NCBI GenBank assembly: GCA_003211835.1
Contig: QCRN01000003.1
Coordinates: forward strand, 1 to 64,000
Length of the DNA stretch: 64,000 bases
Direction of reading: 5' to 3'
Origin: Pelagibacteraceae bacterium AG-461-B04
Lineage (GTDB): Bacteria; Pseudomonadota; Alphaproteobacteria; Pelagibacterales; AG-422-B15
Shown: positions 1 through 9,119 of the stretch, in pieces
Numbering within the stretch: position 1 is the first letter of the stretch
How the letters are laid out: every line of letters begins with the position of its first letter
Notes under the pieces: generated by a model
The model's database searches: none
What the model saw: only the letters and a program-made list of their open reading frames with translations
Told to the model about the DNA's origin: nothing
Translations under genes and position numbers: made by a program

Positions 1-827
1 TATTTATCTGTTAAAATACCGCCTATGTAGTTCATTAAACCGCTTACAATATAAATGGCGGCTACAATATATCCAATCTCAGACGTTGAGAGGTTTAGGC
101 TGTTTGACAGTCTGATGTCAATTGCTTTAGGCAAACTTGTTTGAAGAATTTGATATACAAAACTCAAACATGTAATACTTACAAGCATTATAATCGCAAT
201 TTTTAGCATTTGATTTTTTTCTGGATTATCTCGAAATTGTTCTGATTTAATATTAGTCAATGAAATTTTTCCTAATTTCAAATGATATGAGAGACATAAG
301 CCTGTTAGTATAGAAATTATTCCAGGGAATATAAATGCAGCTTGCCAATTAATCTGATCAATTAAAATACCAGCAAAAAAAGCTCCCAATCCAATTCCTA
401 CGCCTCCAAATATATTATTGAAACCAAGTGCACGTCCTGTTTCTTTTGATGTATTAACTATCCATGATATTCCAGCAGGGTGATATATCGAGCAAAATAA
501 GCCAAGAAAGGATAGACTAATAAAAAGAGATAATTTGTTTCCACTAAGACCACAAAGAACCGAACTAATACCTAGACCTAAAAACATTACTGCAATCATT
601 CCTGAACGGCTCCATCGATCACTAATCCATCCAGCTGGTAAAGATCCTATACCAACAAGAAGAGACCCAAGAAACCATAGATTTAAAAGCTCGTCATATG
701 AAAATTTCCACTCATCTTCAATCGCAAGAACAATTACAAAGTAAAATGCAGCAAACATGTGCATCAATAGATGGCCAAGCGCGGCATAAATAACAGTTAA
801 TTTTCTACTGTTTTCAGTGATAATCAT
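1..827 (-). CDS. MFS transporter, N-terminal part (runs off window)
   Basis: Translating the minus strand from the ATG at 827 gives about 275 residues with no stop before the window edge. The protein is very hydrophobic, with repeated transmembrane helices. The loop after the second helix reads PAGWISDRWSRSG, the typical major facilitator superfamily cytoplasmic loop motif (G-x-x-x-D-R), and a later helix has a glycine-rich GGVGIGLGAFFAG stretch. It would be an inner-membrane secondary transporter; the substrate cannot be told from sequence. It is transcribed divergently from the hisS operon. The C-terminal half lies outside the window. Confidence 0.85.
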   Translation of the reverse strand, partial: MIITENSRKLTVIYAALGHLLMHMFAAFYFVIVLAIEDEWKFSYDELLNLWFLGSLLVGIGSLPAGWISDRWSRSGMIAVMFLGLGISSVLCGLSGNKLSLFISLSFLGLFCSIYHPAGISWIVNTSKETGRALGFNNIFGGVGIGLGAFFAGILIDQINWQAAFIFPGIISILTGLCLSYHLKLGKISLTNIKSEQFRDNPEKNQMLKIAIIMLVSITCLSFVYQILQTSLPKAIDIRLSNSLNLSTSEIGYIVAAIYIVSGLMNYIGGILTDK

Positions 828-915
828 TTAATAAAAATAGAGTATTTCGGCTTCACTTAATAATAAAAATTATAAAAATTTGACTTTTTTGAATAAATAA
901 GGCATTTCACTGTTC

Positions 916-951
916 ATGATTGTTTTTACACATCATCATATTCATATCTAA
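916..951 (+). CDS. Putative histidine leader peptide of hisS-hisZ-hisG
   Basis: A tiny ORF with ATG at 916 and TAA at 949-951 encodes MIVFTHHHIHI. Four of 11 residues are histidine, three of them consecutive CAT codons at 931-939. It lies in the 5' leader of a histidyl-tRNA synthetase/histidine biosynthesis operon, and a 9-bp hairpin starts on the base after its stop. This is the arrangement of ribosome-mediated attenuation leaders such as the enterobacterial his leader. Only a weak AGG-like ribosome site (900-902) lies upstream. No clear promoter was found. The function is inferred from composition and position. Confidence 0.7.
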   Translation: MIVFTHHHIHI

Positions 952-1036
952 GTTTGCTGAACAAAAAGCGTCAGCGAACAACAACCCCTTTTTATATTAA
1001 ATAAACTAACTTTGTAGTATCGTGCTAACGATAGGA
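952..1036 (+). promoter_or_regulatory. Candidate his attenuator / switch structures in hisS 5' leader
   Basis: Hairpin A pairs 952-960 (GTTTGCTGA) with 971-979 (TCAGCGAAC), nine pairs with one wobble. Hairpin B pairs 1018-1023 (TATCGT) with 1028-1033 (ACGATA) and ends at the hisS Shine-Dalgarno AGGA (1033-1036). Bases 969-976 could instead pair with 1023-1030 (seven of eight, one C-A mismatch), which excludes both A and B. A CCCC then TTTTT run lies at 985-993, but 9 nt after stem A, so it is not a standard intrinsic terminator. Whether control is transcriptional or translational is not clear. Confidence 0.5.
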
Positions 1037-1041
1037 ATTGT

Positions 1042-2433
1042 ATGACTAAGAATAACAATAAACCCAAGGCCATTTTACCTAGAGGGTTTAAAGACAATGA
1101 GAAACAACTCTTGACTCTCAGAAAAATAGTTACTGAGGTAATAGAGGAAGAGTGTCAAAAATTTGGATTTGTTGAATTAGAAACCTCATCCATTGAATAC
1201 ACTGATAGTCTGGGCAAGTTTTTGCCTGATATAGATCGACCAAGTGGAGGTGTTTTTTCGTTACAAGATGAAGATGGTCAATGGCTATCATTACGATATG
1301 ACCTTACAGCTCCTTTAGCACGATATGTTGCACAGAATTATCAAAATTTAGTAAAGCCATTTAAAAGATATCAATCAGGAATAGTATGGAGAAATGAAAA
1401 GCCAGGGCCAGGAAGATTCAGAGAATTCTTGCAATTTGATGCAGATGTTATCGGAATACAGTCAAATCTAATCGATGCTGAATTATGCGTTATGGTTGTA
1501 AATATTTTGAGAAGGCTGGGTTTAAATGATTCTCAATTTAAAATTAAATATTCAAATAGAAAAATTTGGACAAGTCTTTTTGAGAAAATAAATGCTTCAA
1601 AAGAAGTTGAGTCAAAAATTCTTAGAGCAGTAGATAAAAAAGATCGTCTAGGTGATGAAGGTGTTAAAGAGTTATTATGTGAGGGTAGAAAAGATAAATC
1701 TGGTGATTTTATGGAAGGCGTAGGTCTTGATAATGAACAAGCATCAATGATTTTAGACTTTATGAACGACCAGAAGCAAACGAGTGATGATATTGATGAG
1801 TTTAACTCTTATCTAGGGAATTTTGCAGATTATCCAATTTCATTTGATCCATCCATTGTAAGAGGACTGGATTACTATACAGGCATGATTTTTGAAGCTG
1901 AATTATTAATTGATGTAAAAAATACAAAAGGTGAAACTATAGTTTTTGGATCAGTGGCTGGAGGAGGAAGATATGACAAACTGATATCAAGATTTGGGAA
2001 AGAGGACGTTCCTGCCACTGGTATTTCTGTTGGTGTTGACCGGCTTATTGTCGCTCTAGAGCAGTTGGATCTCATTAAAGCCAAATCGAGACCTTTAGTA
2101 ATTGTAGCAAATTTAGGAGACAATAATTTATCCGAGTATATTCGAATGGCATCTGAAATTAGAGATGCAGGGATGGCCTGCGAGATTTCTTTTGGCTCAA
2201 AAAACTTAGCTAAGCAACTTAAATATTGCGATCGCAAGCAAGCTGATGCAGTTGTAATTGCAGGTGATGATGAAATTAAAAACAATAAAATATCACTTAA
2301 AGATTTAAAAAAGGGAAGTGAGATTTCAAAAAATATAACTGGACGTAAAGAATGGAAAGAAACTAAAGCAGGTCAAAAAGAAGTAATTAGAGAGGATTTA
2401 GTAAGCACTCTAAAGGAAATACTAAAAATTTGA
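1042..2433 (+). CDS. hisS: Histidyl-tRNA synthetase
   Basis: A class II aminoacyl-tRNA synthetase of 463 residues that charges tRNA-His in the cytoplasm. Motif 2 appears as GPGRFREFLQFDAD near residues 120-133. The histidine-binding RGLDYYTG lies near residue 274, and motif 3 (ATGISVGVDRLI) near 327-338. A C-terminal anticodon-binding domain follows. The ATG has an AGGA ribosome site six bases upstream. It is first of three tightly spaced genes (3 and 2 bp gaps) with hisZ and hisG, so the synthetase and the first enzyme of histidine synthesis share a transcript. The His-rich leader upstream suggests control by charged tRNA-His. Confidence 0.97.
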   Translation: MTKNNNKPKAILPRGFKDNEKQLLTLRKIVTEVIEEECQKFGFVELETSSIEYTDSLGKFLPDIDRPSGGVFSLQDEDGQWLSLRYDLTAPLARYVAQNYQNLVKPFKRYQSGIVWRNEKPGPGRFREFLQFDADVIGIQSNLIDAELCVMVVNILRRLGLNDSQFKIKYSNRKIWTSLFEKINASKEVESKILRAVDKKDRLGDEGVKELLCEGRKDKSGDFMEGVGLDNEQASMILDFMNDQKQTSDDIDEFNSYLGNFADYPISFDPSIVRGLDYYTGMIFEAELLIDVKNTKGETIVFGSVAGGGRYDKLISRFGKEDVPATGISVGVDRLIVALEQLDLIKAKSRPLVIVANLGDNNLSEYIRMASEIRDAGMACEISFGSKNLAKQLKYCDRKQADAVVIAGDDEIKNNKISLKDLKKGSEISKNITGRKEWKETKAGQKEVIREDLVSTLKEILKI

Positions 2434-2436
2434 TCT

Positions 2437-3564
2437 ATGTCACTACAGGAATTAAATATTAGATTAAAAGATTATTTTATTGATTTAGGATTTCAATATG
2501 TAGAGCTTCCTTTAGTTCATGACTCTGACATTTTTTATGAAACATCGGGAGAAGAAATCAGAAGTCAGATGTATTCTTTTATAGATGGTTCAGGCAAGGA
2601 AAAATGTCTGAGACCAGATATGACGATCCCTACGTGTCAAAGTTTTATTAAAAGTAATGATAAAAAAAATGAAGCTAATTTATGCTATACTGGACCAGTA
2701 TTTAGGTCAATCAATGGAATAAATGATGCATCAATTGAATTAAACCAATCAGGGGTTGAAATTATTTTTACAGAAAAAAAGCTAAAAACTATTTATGAAA
2801 AAGATATTTATACACTTAAAACGGCAGTCAAAATTCTAGAAAAATTAAATATTAACGAGTACCAAATTAAAATAGGCAGTCTAAACCTCTTTAATAGTTT
2901 TATAAGTTATTTAGATTTACCGATCAGGTGGAAACAAAGAATTGTCAGGCATTTTTTTAGAAGAGCATATTTTGATAGTTTGTTAAATCGATTAGGGCAA
3001 GGTGTCGGTTATGATGAATTGAAAAAAGATGAAATTATCAATGAAAGACTAGGTTTGAATGTCAATTCAAGTGTAAACTTGGTTGATCTAATGAATTCCA
3101 ACAGCAATTCTGGTTCAGGCTCAAGGACAGTTGAAGAAATCGTCAGCCGATTTCAGGAGAAAAGTGAAAATATCGTCTCTGAGAGCAATGGAAAACAAAT
3201 GGTAAATCTGATTAAGAGTTTTTTAGGTTTGAACGCTTCTCTTGATACTTTTCCGAATATTTTAAGAGAGTTTGTAAGTGATCAAAAGCTTGATTTTTTT
3301 AAAAAAGAGATTGATGGCATGGAAGAATTCAAGAACGCTGTTTCAGCTGAAATGGACATATCTAAATTTAATTTCAACAATGACTTTGGACATTCAATTG
3401 AATTTTATGATGGCGTCATGTTCGAAATCTATGATCAATCAGGCAATATCAAGTTAATAACTGGTGGAAGATACGATAAGTTACTTAATATTTTAGGGTC
3501 CAGAAACAACCTGTCAGCTATAGGGTTTGCAACAAATAATAATAACTTAAGTAAAATTTTATAA
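2437..3564 (+). CDS. hisZ: ATP phosphoribosyltransferase regulatory subunit
   Basis: A 375-residue paralogue of the histidyl-tRNA synthetase catalytic core. It has class II-like segments (KCLRPDMTIPTC, then a C-terminal TGGRYDKLL and AIGFATN motif) but no anticodon-binding domain. HisZ forms a hetero-octamer with short-form HisG and carries the histidine feedback site. The start lies 3 bp after hisS and the stop 2 bp before hisG. The adjacent HisG is the short form, which needs HisZ, and this supports the call. Sequence is more diverged than hisS, as is usual for the family. Confidence 0.92.
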   Translation: MSLQELNIRLKDYFIDLGFQYVELPLVHDSDIFYETSGEEIRSQMYSFIDGSGKEKCLRPDMTIPTCQSFIKSNDKKNEANLCYTGPVFRSINGINDASIELNQSGVEIIFTEKKLKTIYEKDIYTLKTAVKILEKLNINEYQIKIGSLNLFNSFISYLDLPIRWKQRIVRHFFRRAYFDSLLNRLGQGVGYDELKKDEIINERLGLNVNSSVNLVDLMNSNSNSGSGSRTVEEIVSRFQEKSENIVSESNGKQMVNLIKSFLGLNASLDTFPNILREFVSDQKLDFFKKEIDGMEEFKNAVSAEMDISKFNFNNDFGHSIEFYDGVMFEIYDQSGNIKLITGGRYDKLLNILGSRNNLSAIGFATNNNNLSKIL

Positions 3565-3566
3565 TC

Positions 3567-4268
3567 ATGAAATTCGAAAATAAATTAAGAATAGGACTAC
3601 CCAGCAAAGGCAGGTTAAGAAAAGACATGGAGAAACTTTTTCTAGATAAAAATATTACTTTTGAAAATCTTGTAAATGATAGAGATTATATTGGTACAAT
3701 AAAAGGACTAAAAGATACAGTTCTATATTTTTTAAGCGCTAAGGAAATTACCAATAGACTTGATGAGGGATCAATCCATGTAGGCTTAACCGGTGATGAT
3801 CTGATACAAGAAAAAATTTTCAATTTTAATTCAAAAATAACAAAGGATCTGGAGTTAGATTTTGGAAAAGCGGATCTGGTTGTTGCTGTACCAGATATCT
3901 GGATTGATGTAATGACGATGGCTGATTTGGAAGAAGTGAGCAATAATCACAGAGATAAATATTCAAAAAGGTTGCGTGTAGCAACTAAATATAAGAACTT
4001 AACAAATAATTTCTTTTCTAAATGTGGAGTTGTTGATTATAGAACTGTTGAAAGTGACGGCTCTACTGAAAGCGCGCCTTTCAATGGTTTTTCTGAAATC
4101 ATCACTGATATAACATCAACAGGTGAAACACTAAGGGCTAACAATTTAAGAGTTCTTGATGATGGCATAATCCTGAAATCATCAGCAAATTTCTTTTCTT
4201 CAAAAGTTGCGGAGTGGGACAAAGAAATAGAAAATAATTATAAAAATTTTATCAATAAGTTTGAATAA
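3567..4268 (+). CDS. hisG: ATP phosphoribosyltransferase, short form
   Basis: Catalyses the first step of histidine biosynthesis, condensing ATP with PRPP. At 233 residues it is the short form, lacking the C-terminal regulatory ACT-like domain of about 290-300 residue HisG proteins, so HisZ supplies regulation. Conserved pieces are the N-terminal RIGLPSKGRL, the VGLTGDDLI segment, and the PRPP-binding region ending ITDITSTGETLRANNL (about residues 175-190). It is the last gene of the operon and is followed at once by a strong bidirectional terminator. Confidence 0.95.
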   Translation: MKFENKLRIGLPSKGRLRKDMEKLFLDKNITFENLVNDRDYIGTIKGLKDTVLYFLSAKEITNRLDEGSIHVGLTGDDLIQEKIFNFNSKITKDLELDFGKADLVVAVPDIWIDVMTMADLEEVSNNHRDKYSKRLRVATKYKNLTNNFFSKCGVVDYRTVESDGSTESAPFNGFSEIITDITSTGETLRANNLRVLDDGIILKSSANFFSSKVAEWDKEIENNYKNFINKFE

Positions 4269-4297
4269 AAAAAACCCGGCGAGGCCGGGTTTTTTTT
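4267..4297. terminator. Bidirectional Rho-independent terminator (hisG / groL)
   Basis: The stem ACCCGGC (4274-4280) pairs with GCCGGGT (4284-4290) around a GAG loop. It is flanked by an A run on the left and a T run on the right (4290-4297), so it can end transcription from either side. It sits between the convergent hisG and groL genes. Confidence 0.92.
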
Positions 4298-4318
4298 AGA
4301 GTTTATCGTTAATGATTA

Positions 4319-5971
<1,653 letters not shown>

Positions 5972-5992
5972 TTATTCTCCTTGATTTAAGAT

Positions 5993-6313
5993 TTATTTTT
6001 TCTTTTTTGATTTTGATTTTGATTTCTTTTCAATTACACCCATGATGTCTGACTCTTTCATGATACATAGCTCTTCCCCATTAACTTTGACCTCAGTGCC
6101 AGACCATTTTCCAAATAGAACAATATCTCCCGCTTTTAAATCTAATGGTGTAACTTTTCCGTCTTCAGATTTTGTTCCTGACCCAACAGCAACAATTTGT
6201 CCTTCTTGAGGTTTTTCTTGAGCTGTATCAGGAATGATAATCCCCCCAGCAGTTTTTTCTTCAGTGTCTAATCTCCTTACGAGAACACGATCATGTAAAG
6301 GTCGAAAATCCAT
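5993..6313 (-). CDS. groS: Co-chaperonin GroES with lysine-rich tail
   Basis: Seven-subunit lid of the GroEL chamber. The N-terminal [13 protein letters not shown] and central [20 protein letters not shown] segments are characteristic. It is 106 residues, against about 95-97 for most GroES. The extra length is a C-terminal tail rich in lysine and serine ([11 protein letters not shown]) after the usual end of the beta fold. The ribosome site TAGGAGA is strong. It is first gene of the groESL operon, preceded by a heat-shock-like promoter. Confidence 0.98.
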   Translation of the reverse strand: MDFRPLHDRVLVRRLDTEEKTAGGIIIPDTAQEKPQEGQIVAVGSGTKSEDGKVTPLDLKAGDIVLFGKWSGTEVKVNGEELCIMKESDIMGVIEKKSKSKSKKKK

Positions 6314-6359
6314 TTTTAATCTCCTAAATATTTAATATCTTTTGCTTAATTACCTAGGC

Positions 6360-6388
6360 ATATAGTGATCTCGTGCGTATGTGTCAAG
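6360..6388 (-). promoter_or_regulatory. Candidate groESL promoter (RpoH-like)
   Basis: On the minus strand, CTTGAC (6383-6388) and CTATAT (6360-6365) are separated by 17 bp, about 45 bp upstream of the groS ATG. This fits the alphaproteobacterial RpoH pattern (CTTG plus a CYTAT-like -10), though a housekeeping sigma could also use it. No CIRCE inverted repeat is present, so HrcA control is not supported. Confidence 0.55.
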
Positions 6389-6451
6389 AGGGTCCTCAAA
6401 AACGATTAATTATAAAAGATGATAAAAAATGCTTATTTTACAATACTTTGA

Positions 6452-7222
6452 CTATTGTTCAGACTCTCCACCGTCTATAACTATATTTTGTCCAGTCATG
6501 AACGAGCCTGCCTCAGAGGCAAGATAGACAGCGGCTCCTGCGATTTCATCAGGCATGCCAATTCTTTTGAGCGCTGATTTCGCTGTTGTTACCCTCAAAA
6601 TATCTTCATTTTCCCAAAGTGCACGTGCAAAATCAGTCTTGATTAGCCCTGGAGATATACAATTTGCTCTAATATTATTTCTGCCATATTCCACAGAAAT
6701 ATTCCTTGCTAACTGAGAGTCAGCGGCCTTGCTAATAGCATAAGCACCTAACATGCTGCTTCCATGCAGACCTGCTATTGATGAAATTATAATAATAGAA
6801 CCACTTTTTATTTTTACCATATCGGGCAATATTTCGTTACATAGCCAAAAATTACTCTGTACATTTGATTTCATTATTTTTTCAAATGCTTCATCTGGTA
6901 TGTTGTTAGATGGCCCAAAATATGGATTTACAGCCGCGTTGCATACTAAAGTTGTTATACTTCCACAAAACTCCTTTGATTTAACATACAAGTTTTTTAA
7001 TTGTTCTTTGTCAGAAATATTACATGATATTGCTGTAGCGGTATCCTTACCAAACGTGCTATTAATTTCTTCAGCAACGTTCTCGCATGCATCAATTTTG
7101 CGACTTGTTATTATTACTTTGGCGCCATGCTCCGCCATTCGATATGCAATAGCCTTACCAATGCCACGTGAAGATCCAGTGATAATTGCATTTTTATCTT
7201 TTAAATCAAAAAGTGATGTCAT
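6452..7222 (-). CDS. SDR family oxidoreductase
   Basis: A 256-residue short-chain dehydrogenase/reductase. The cofactor motif GSSRGIGKAIA lies near residues 16-26, NAA near 95, the catalytic serine in IIISSIAG, and the catalytic Tyr/Lys in YAISKAA near residue 160. The RLGMP-like KRIGMPDEIAGAAVYLAS and GQNIVIDGG end are typical of FabG-like and secondary-alcohol dehydrogenases. The substrate is unknown. It stands alone between groES and a divergent HAD gene (60 bp gap). Confidence 0.88.
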   Translation of the reverse strand: MTSLFDLKDKNAIITGSSRGIGKAIAYRMAEHGAKVIITSRKIDACENVAEEINSTFGKDTATAISCNISDKEQLKNLYVKSKEFCGSITTLVCNAAVNPYFGPSNNIPDEAFEKIMKSNVQSNFWLCNEILPDMVKIKSGSIIIISSIAGLHGSSMLGAYAISKAADSQLARNISVEYGRNNIRANCISPGLIKTDFARALWENEDILRVTTAKSALKRIGMPDEIAGAAVYLASEAGSFMTGQNIVIDGGESEQ

Positions 7223-7282
7223 TTAATTACGAACTGATTTAAAAAAAGATTATAAGTTAATAAAATAATTTCAATATAAAAT

Positions 7283-8149
7283 ATGAATATTAATAAAATT
7301 AATAGTGTTGAGAGTTATTCACTATCCTATAAAGCAATTTTATGTGATCTCTGGGGAGTAATTCATAATGGTGTTGAAATTTATGCTGGCGCTCTCACTT
7401 ATCTTGAACGCATGAAGGAGCATGGAATTGATGTTCATTTGATTTCTAATGCCCCGCGTCCTAATTATGTTGTTCAGGAGGGTTTGACAAATAAACTTGG
7501 ACTTAATCCCGATCTTTATAAACATATTTATACCTCTGGAGATATAGGAACGAAGTTTGTTAATAAAAAAATTCATGGTGAAAGTTATTTTCATCTAGGC
7601 CCAACTAAGGACTATGATCTATTAGAAAATATAAATATTAGTAAGGTAGATAGTATTAATGAGGCAGATTTCATTTTAACAACAGGACTTTACGATGACA
7701 GTTCTGAAACTCCTAAAGATTATAATGATTTATTTAATGACTTCATGGAGAAAGAAAAACCTATTGTATGTGTAAATCCTGATGAAATTGTTTATCGAGG
7801 AGTAAACTCTATTTTTTGTGCTGGAGCTTTAGGCAAATATTATGAAAAACTTGGTGGTAAAGTAGTATATTATGGAAAACCATACGTTGAAATTTATGAC
7901 CAAGCTTTTCAAGATTTGAAAAAAATGAATAATATTGAAAATAAGTCAGATATCCTTGCAATCGGCGACAGTATCAGAACCGACTGTCTTGGCGCACAAA
8001 ACTTTAATTTGGATTTTGTCTTTATTATGAATGGTATACATAAGGATCAAATATCAGGTAAAAATAACATTGAAGATATTAGCAATCTTGTGGAAAATAT
8101 TCTTTTAAGAGATACAAAAGAAATCACAGTTTCTGATTTTCTAAAGTGA
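7283..8149 (+). CDS. HAD-superfamily phosphatase, subclass IIA (NagD-like)
   Basis: A 288-residue hydrolase. The N-terminal LCDLWGVIHNG carries the nucleophile aspartate, HLISNAPRP is the second motif, and AIGDSIRTDCLGAQN near residue 230 is the metal-binding third motif. It belongs to the HAD-IIA group that includes NagD and p-nitrophenyl phosphatases; it resembles the alphaproteobacterial TIGR01459 set. The substrate cannot be assigned. It heads the tight run leading into ribF, ileS and lspA. Confidence 0.82.
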   Translation: MNINKINSVESYSLSYKAILCDLWGVIHNGVEIYAGALTYLERMKEHGIDVHLISNAPRPNYVVQEGLTNKLGLNPDLYKHIYTSGDIGTKFVNKKIHGESYFHLGPTKDYDLLENINISKVDSINEADFILTTGLYDDSSETPKDYNDLFNDFMEKEKPIVCVNPDEIVYRGVNSIFCAGALGKYYEKLGGKVVYYGKPYVEIYDQAFQDLKKMNNIENKSDILAIGDSIRTDCLGAQNFNLDFVFIMNGIHKDQISGKNNIEDISNLVENILLRDTKEITVSDFLK

Positions 8150-8155
8150 AATAAA

Positions 8156-9115
8156 GTGAAAATATTTAAAGATCTTAAAAAGACGTATAATTTTACGAAA
8201 GACTCTATCCTGATAATTGGTAACCTTGATGGTGTTCATAAAGGTCACCAATCAATAATATCGTTAGCCAAGAAACTCAGTAAAAAAAAAGATGCAAAAG
8301 TTGGAGTATTGCTTTTTGATCCTCATCCTAGGAGGTATTTTGAAAAAGATAATAAAGGTTTTTTATTAACACAGGTTGATACGCGTCTAGAAATTTTAAA
8401 ATCCTATAAAATTGATTATGCGATTGTCTTAAAGTTCAATAAGAGCATTGCAACAATGACGCCTAAATTATTTTGTAAGAAAATTCTTTTTTCAGGCATA
8501 GCAATGAAGAATATTTTTGTTGGTAAAAATTTTAGGTTTGGCAATAAAAGATCTGGCGACTATCGGTTTCTATCAAATTTTGGAAAAGAACATTCATTTA
8601 ATGTGACACCCATAAATTTATTGAAAACAAATAAAATCCTTCACAAAAAAACAAAAATGAAAATTTACTCTTCATCAAACATAAGAGCTTTAATTCAAAA
8701 AGGAGAGGTGAAACTTGCCAACAAATTTCTTGGGGTGCCGTTTACAATTGTTTCTAGAGTAATGAAAGGTGATCAAAGGGGGCGAACAATAGGAGTTCCA
8801 ACAGCAAACCTTAAAATTGATGAATATATTCAGCCTAACCATGGGGTTTATGCTGTTCGTGCACAAGTAATGAATAAGAGTGCAAAGGGAAAGAATTATA
8901 AGGGAATTGCCAATTTTGGAGTCAGACCGACTTTTGATAAAAATAAGCCCTTATTAGAGGTTCACTTGTTTAATTTTAATTTGAATATTTATAATTCTTC
9001 ATTAAAAGTAGAATTTATTGACTTCATAAGGAAAGAAAAAAAGTTTTCTGGAATAGATTCATTAAAAAATCAATTGATAATAGATATATCCAAAGCTAAG
9101 AAAATCTTAAATTAA
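8156..9115 (+). CDS. ribF: Bifunctional riboflavin kinase / FAD synthetase
   Basis: Makes FMN then FAD from riboflavin. The N-terminal adenylyltransferase domain has GNLDGVHKGHQSI near residues 22-34. The C-terminal flavokinase domain has GDQRGRTIGVPTANL near 203-217, followed by NHGVYAVRA and ANFGVRPTF. At 319 residues it matches the family. The start is GTG at 8156, 6 bp after the HAD stop. FAD supply fits the many flavin-dependent acyl-CoA dehydrogenases in this window, though this is a housekeeping gene. RibF-IleS-LspA order is common in proteobacteria. Confidence 0.95.
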   Translation: MKIFKDLKKTYNFTKDSILIIGNLDGVHKGHQSIISLAKKLSKKKDAKVGVLLFDPHPRRYFEKDNKGFLLTQVDTRLEILKSYKIDYAIVLKFNKSIATMTPKLFCKKILFSGIAMKNIFVGKNFRFGNKRSGDYRFLSNFGKEHSFNVTPINLLKTNKILHKKTKMKIYSSSNIRALIQKGEVKLANKFLGVPFTIVSRVMKGDQRGRTIGVPTANLKIDEYIQPNHGVYAVRAQVMNKSAKGKNYKGIANFGVRPTFDKNKPLLEVHLFNFNLNIYNSSLKVEFIDFIRKEKKFSGIDSLKNQLIIDISKAKKILN

Positions 9116-9119
9116 TAAA

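Noticed and set aside
535-744. Plus-strand open frame of 69 codons.
   Set aside because: It is antisense to the MFS transporter, which reads as a continuous membrane protein on the minus strand.
880-908. TTGACT at 880-885 as the -35 box of the hisS operon promoter.
   Set aside because: The hexamer 17 bp downstream (CATTTC) is a poor -10 box, so no promoter is annotated.
985-993. CCCC-TTTTT run as a Rho-independent terminator of the his leader.
   Set aside because: The nearest stable stem ends 9 bases upstream, and the only direct pairing (AAAAAG/CTTTTT) is weak.
6314-6451. Possible CIRCE operator upstream of groS.
   Set aside because: No TTAGCACTC-N9-GAGTGCTAA-like inverted repeat could be found in this gap.
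6753-7226. Plus-strand open frame of 157 codons.
   Set aside because: It is a shadow of the SDR gene at 6452-7222, whose motifs are all in place.
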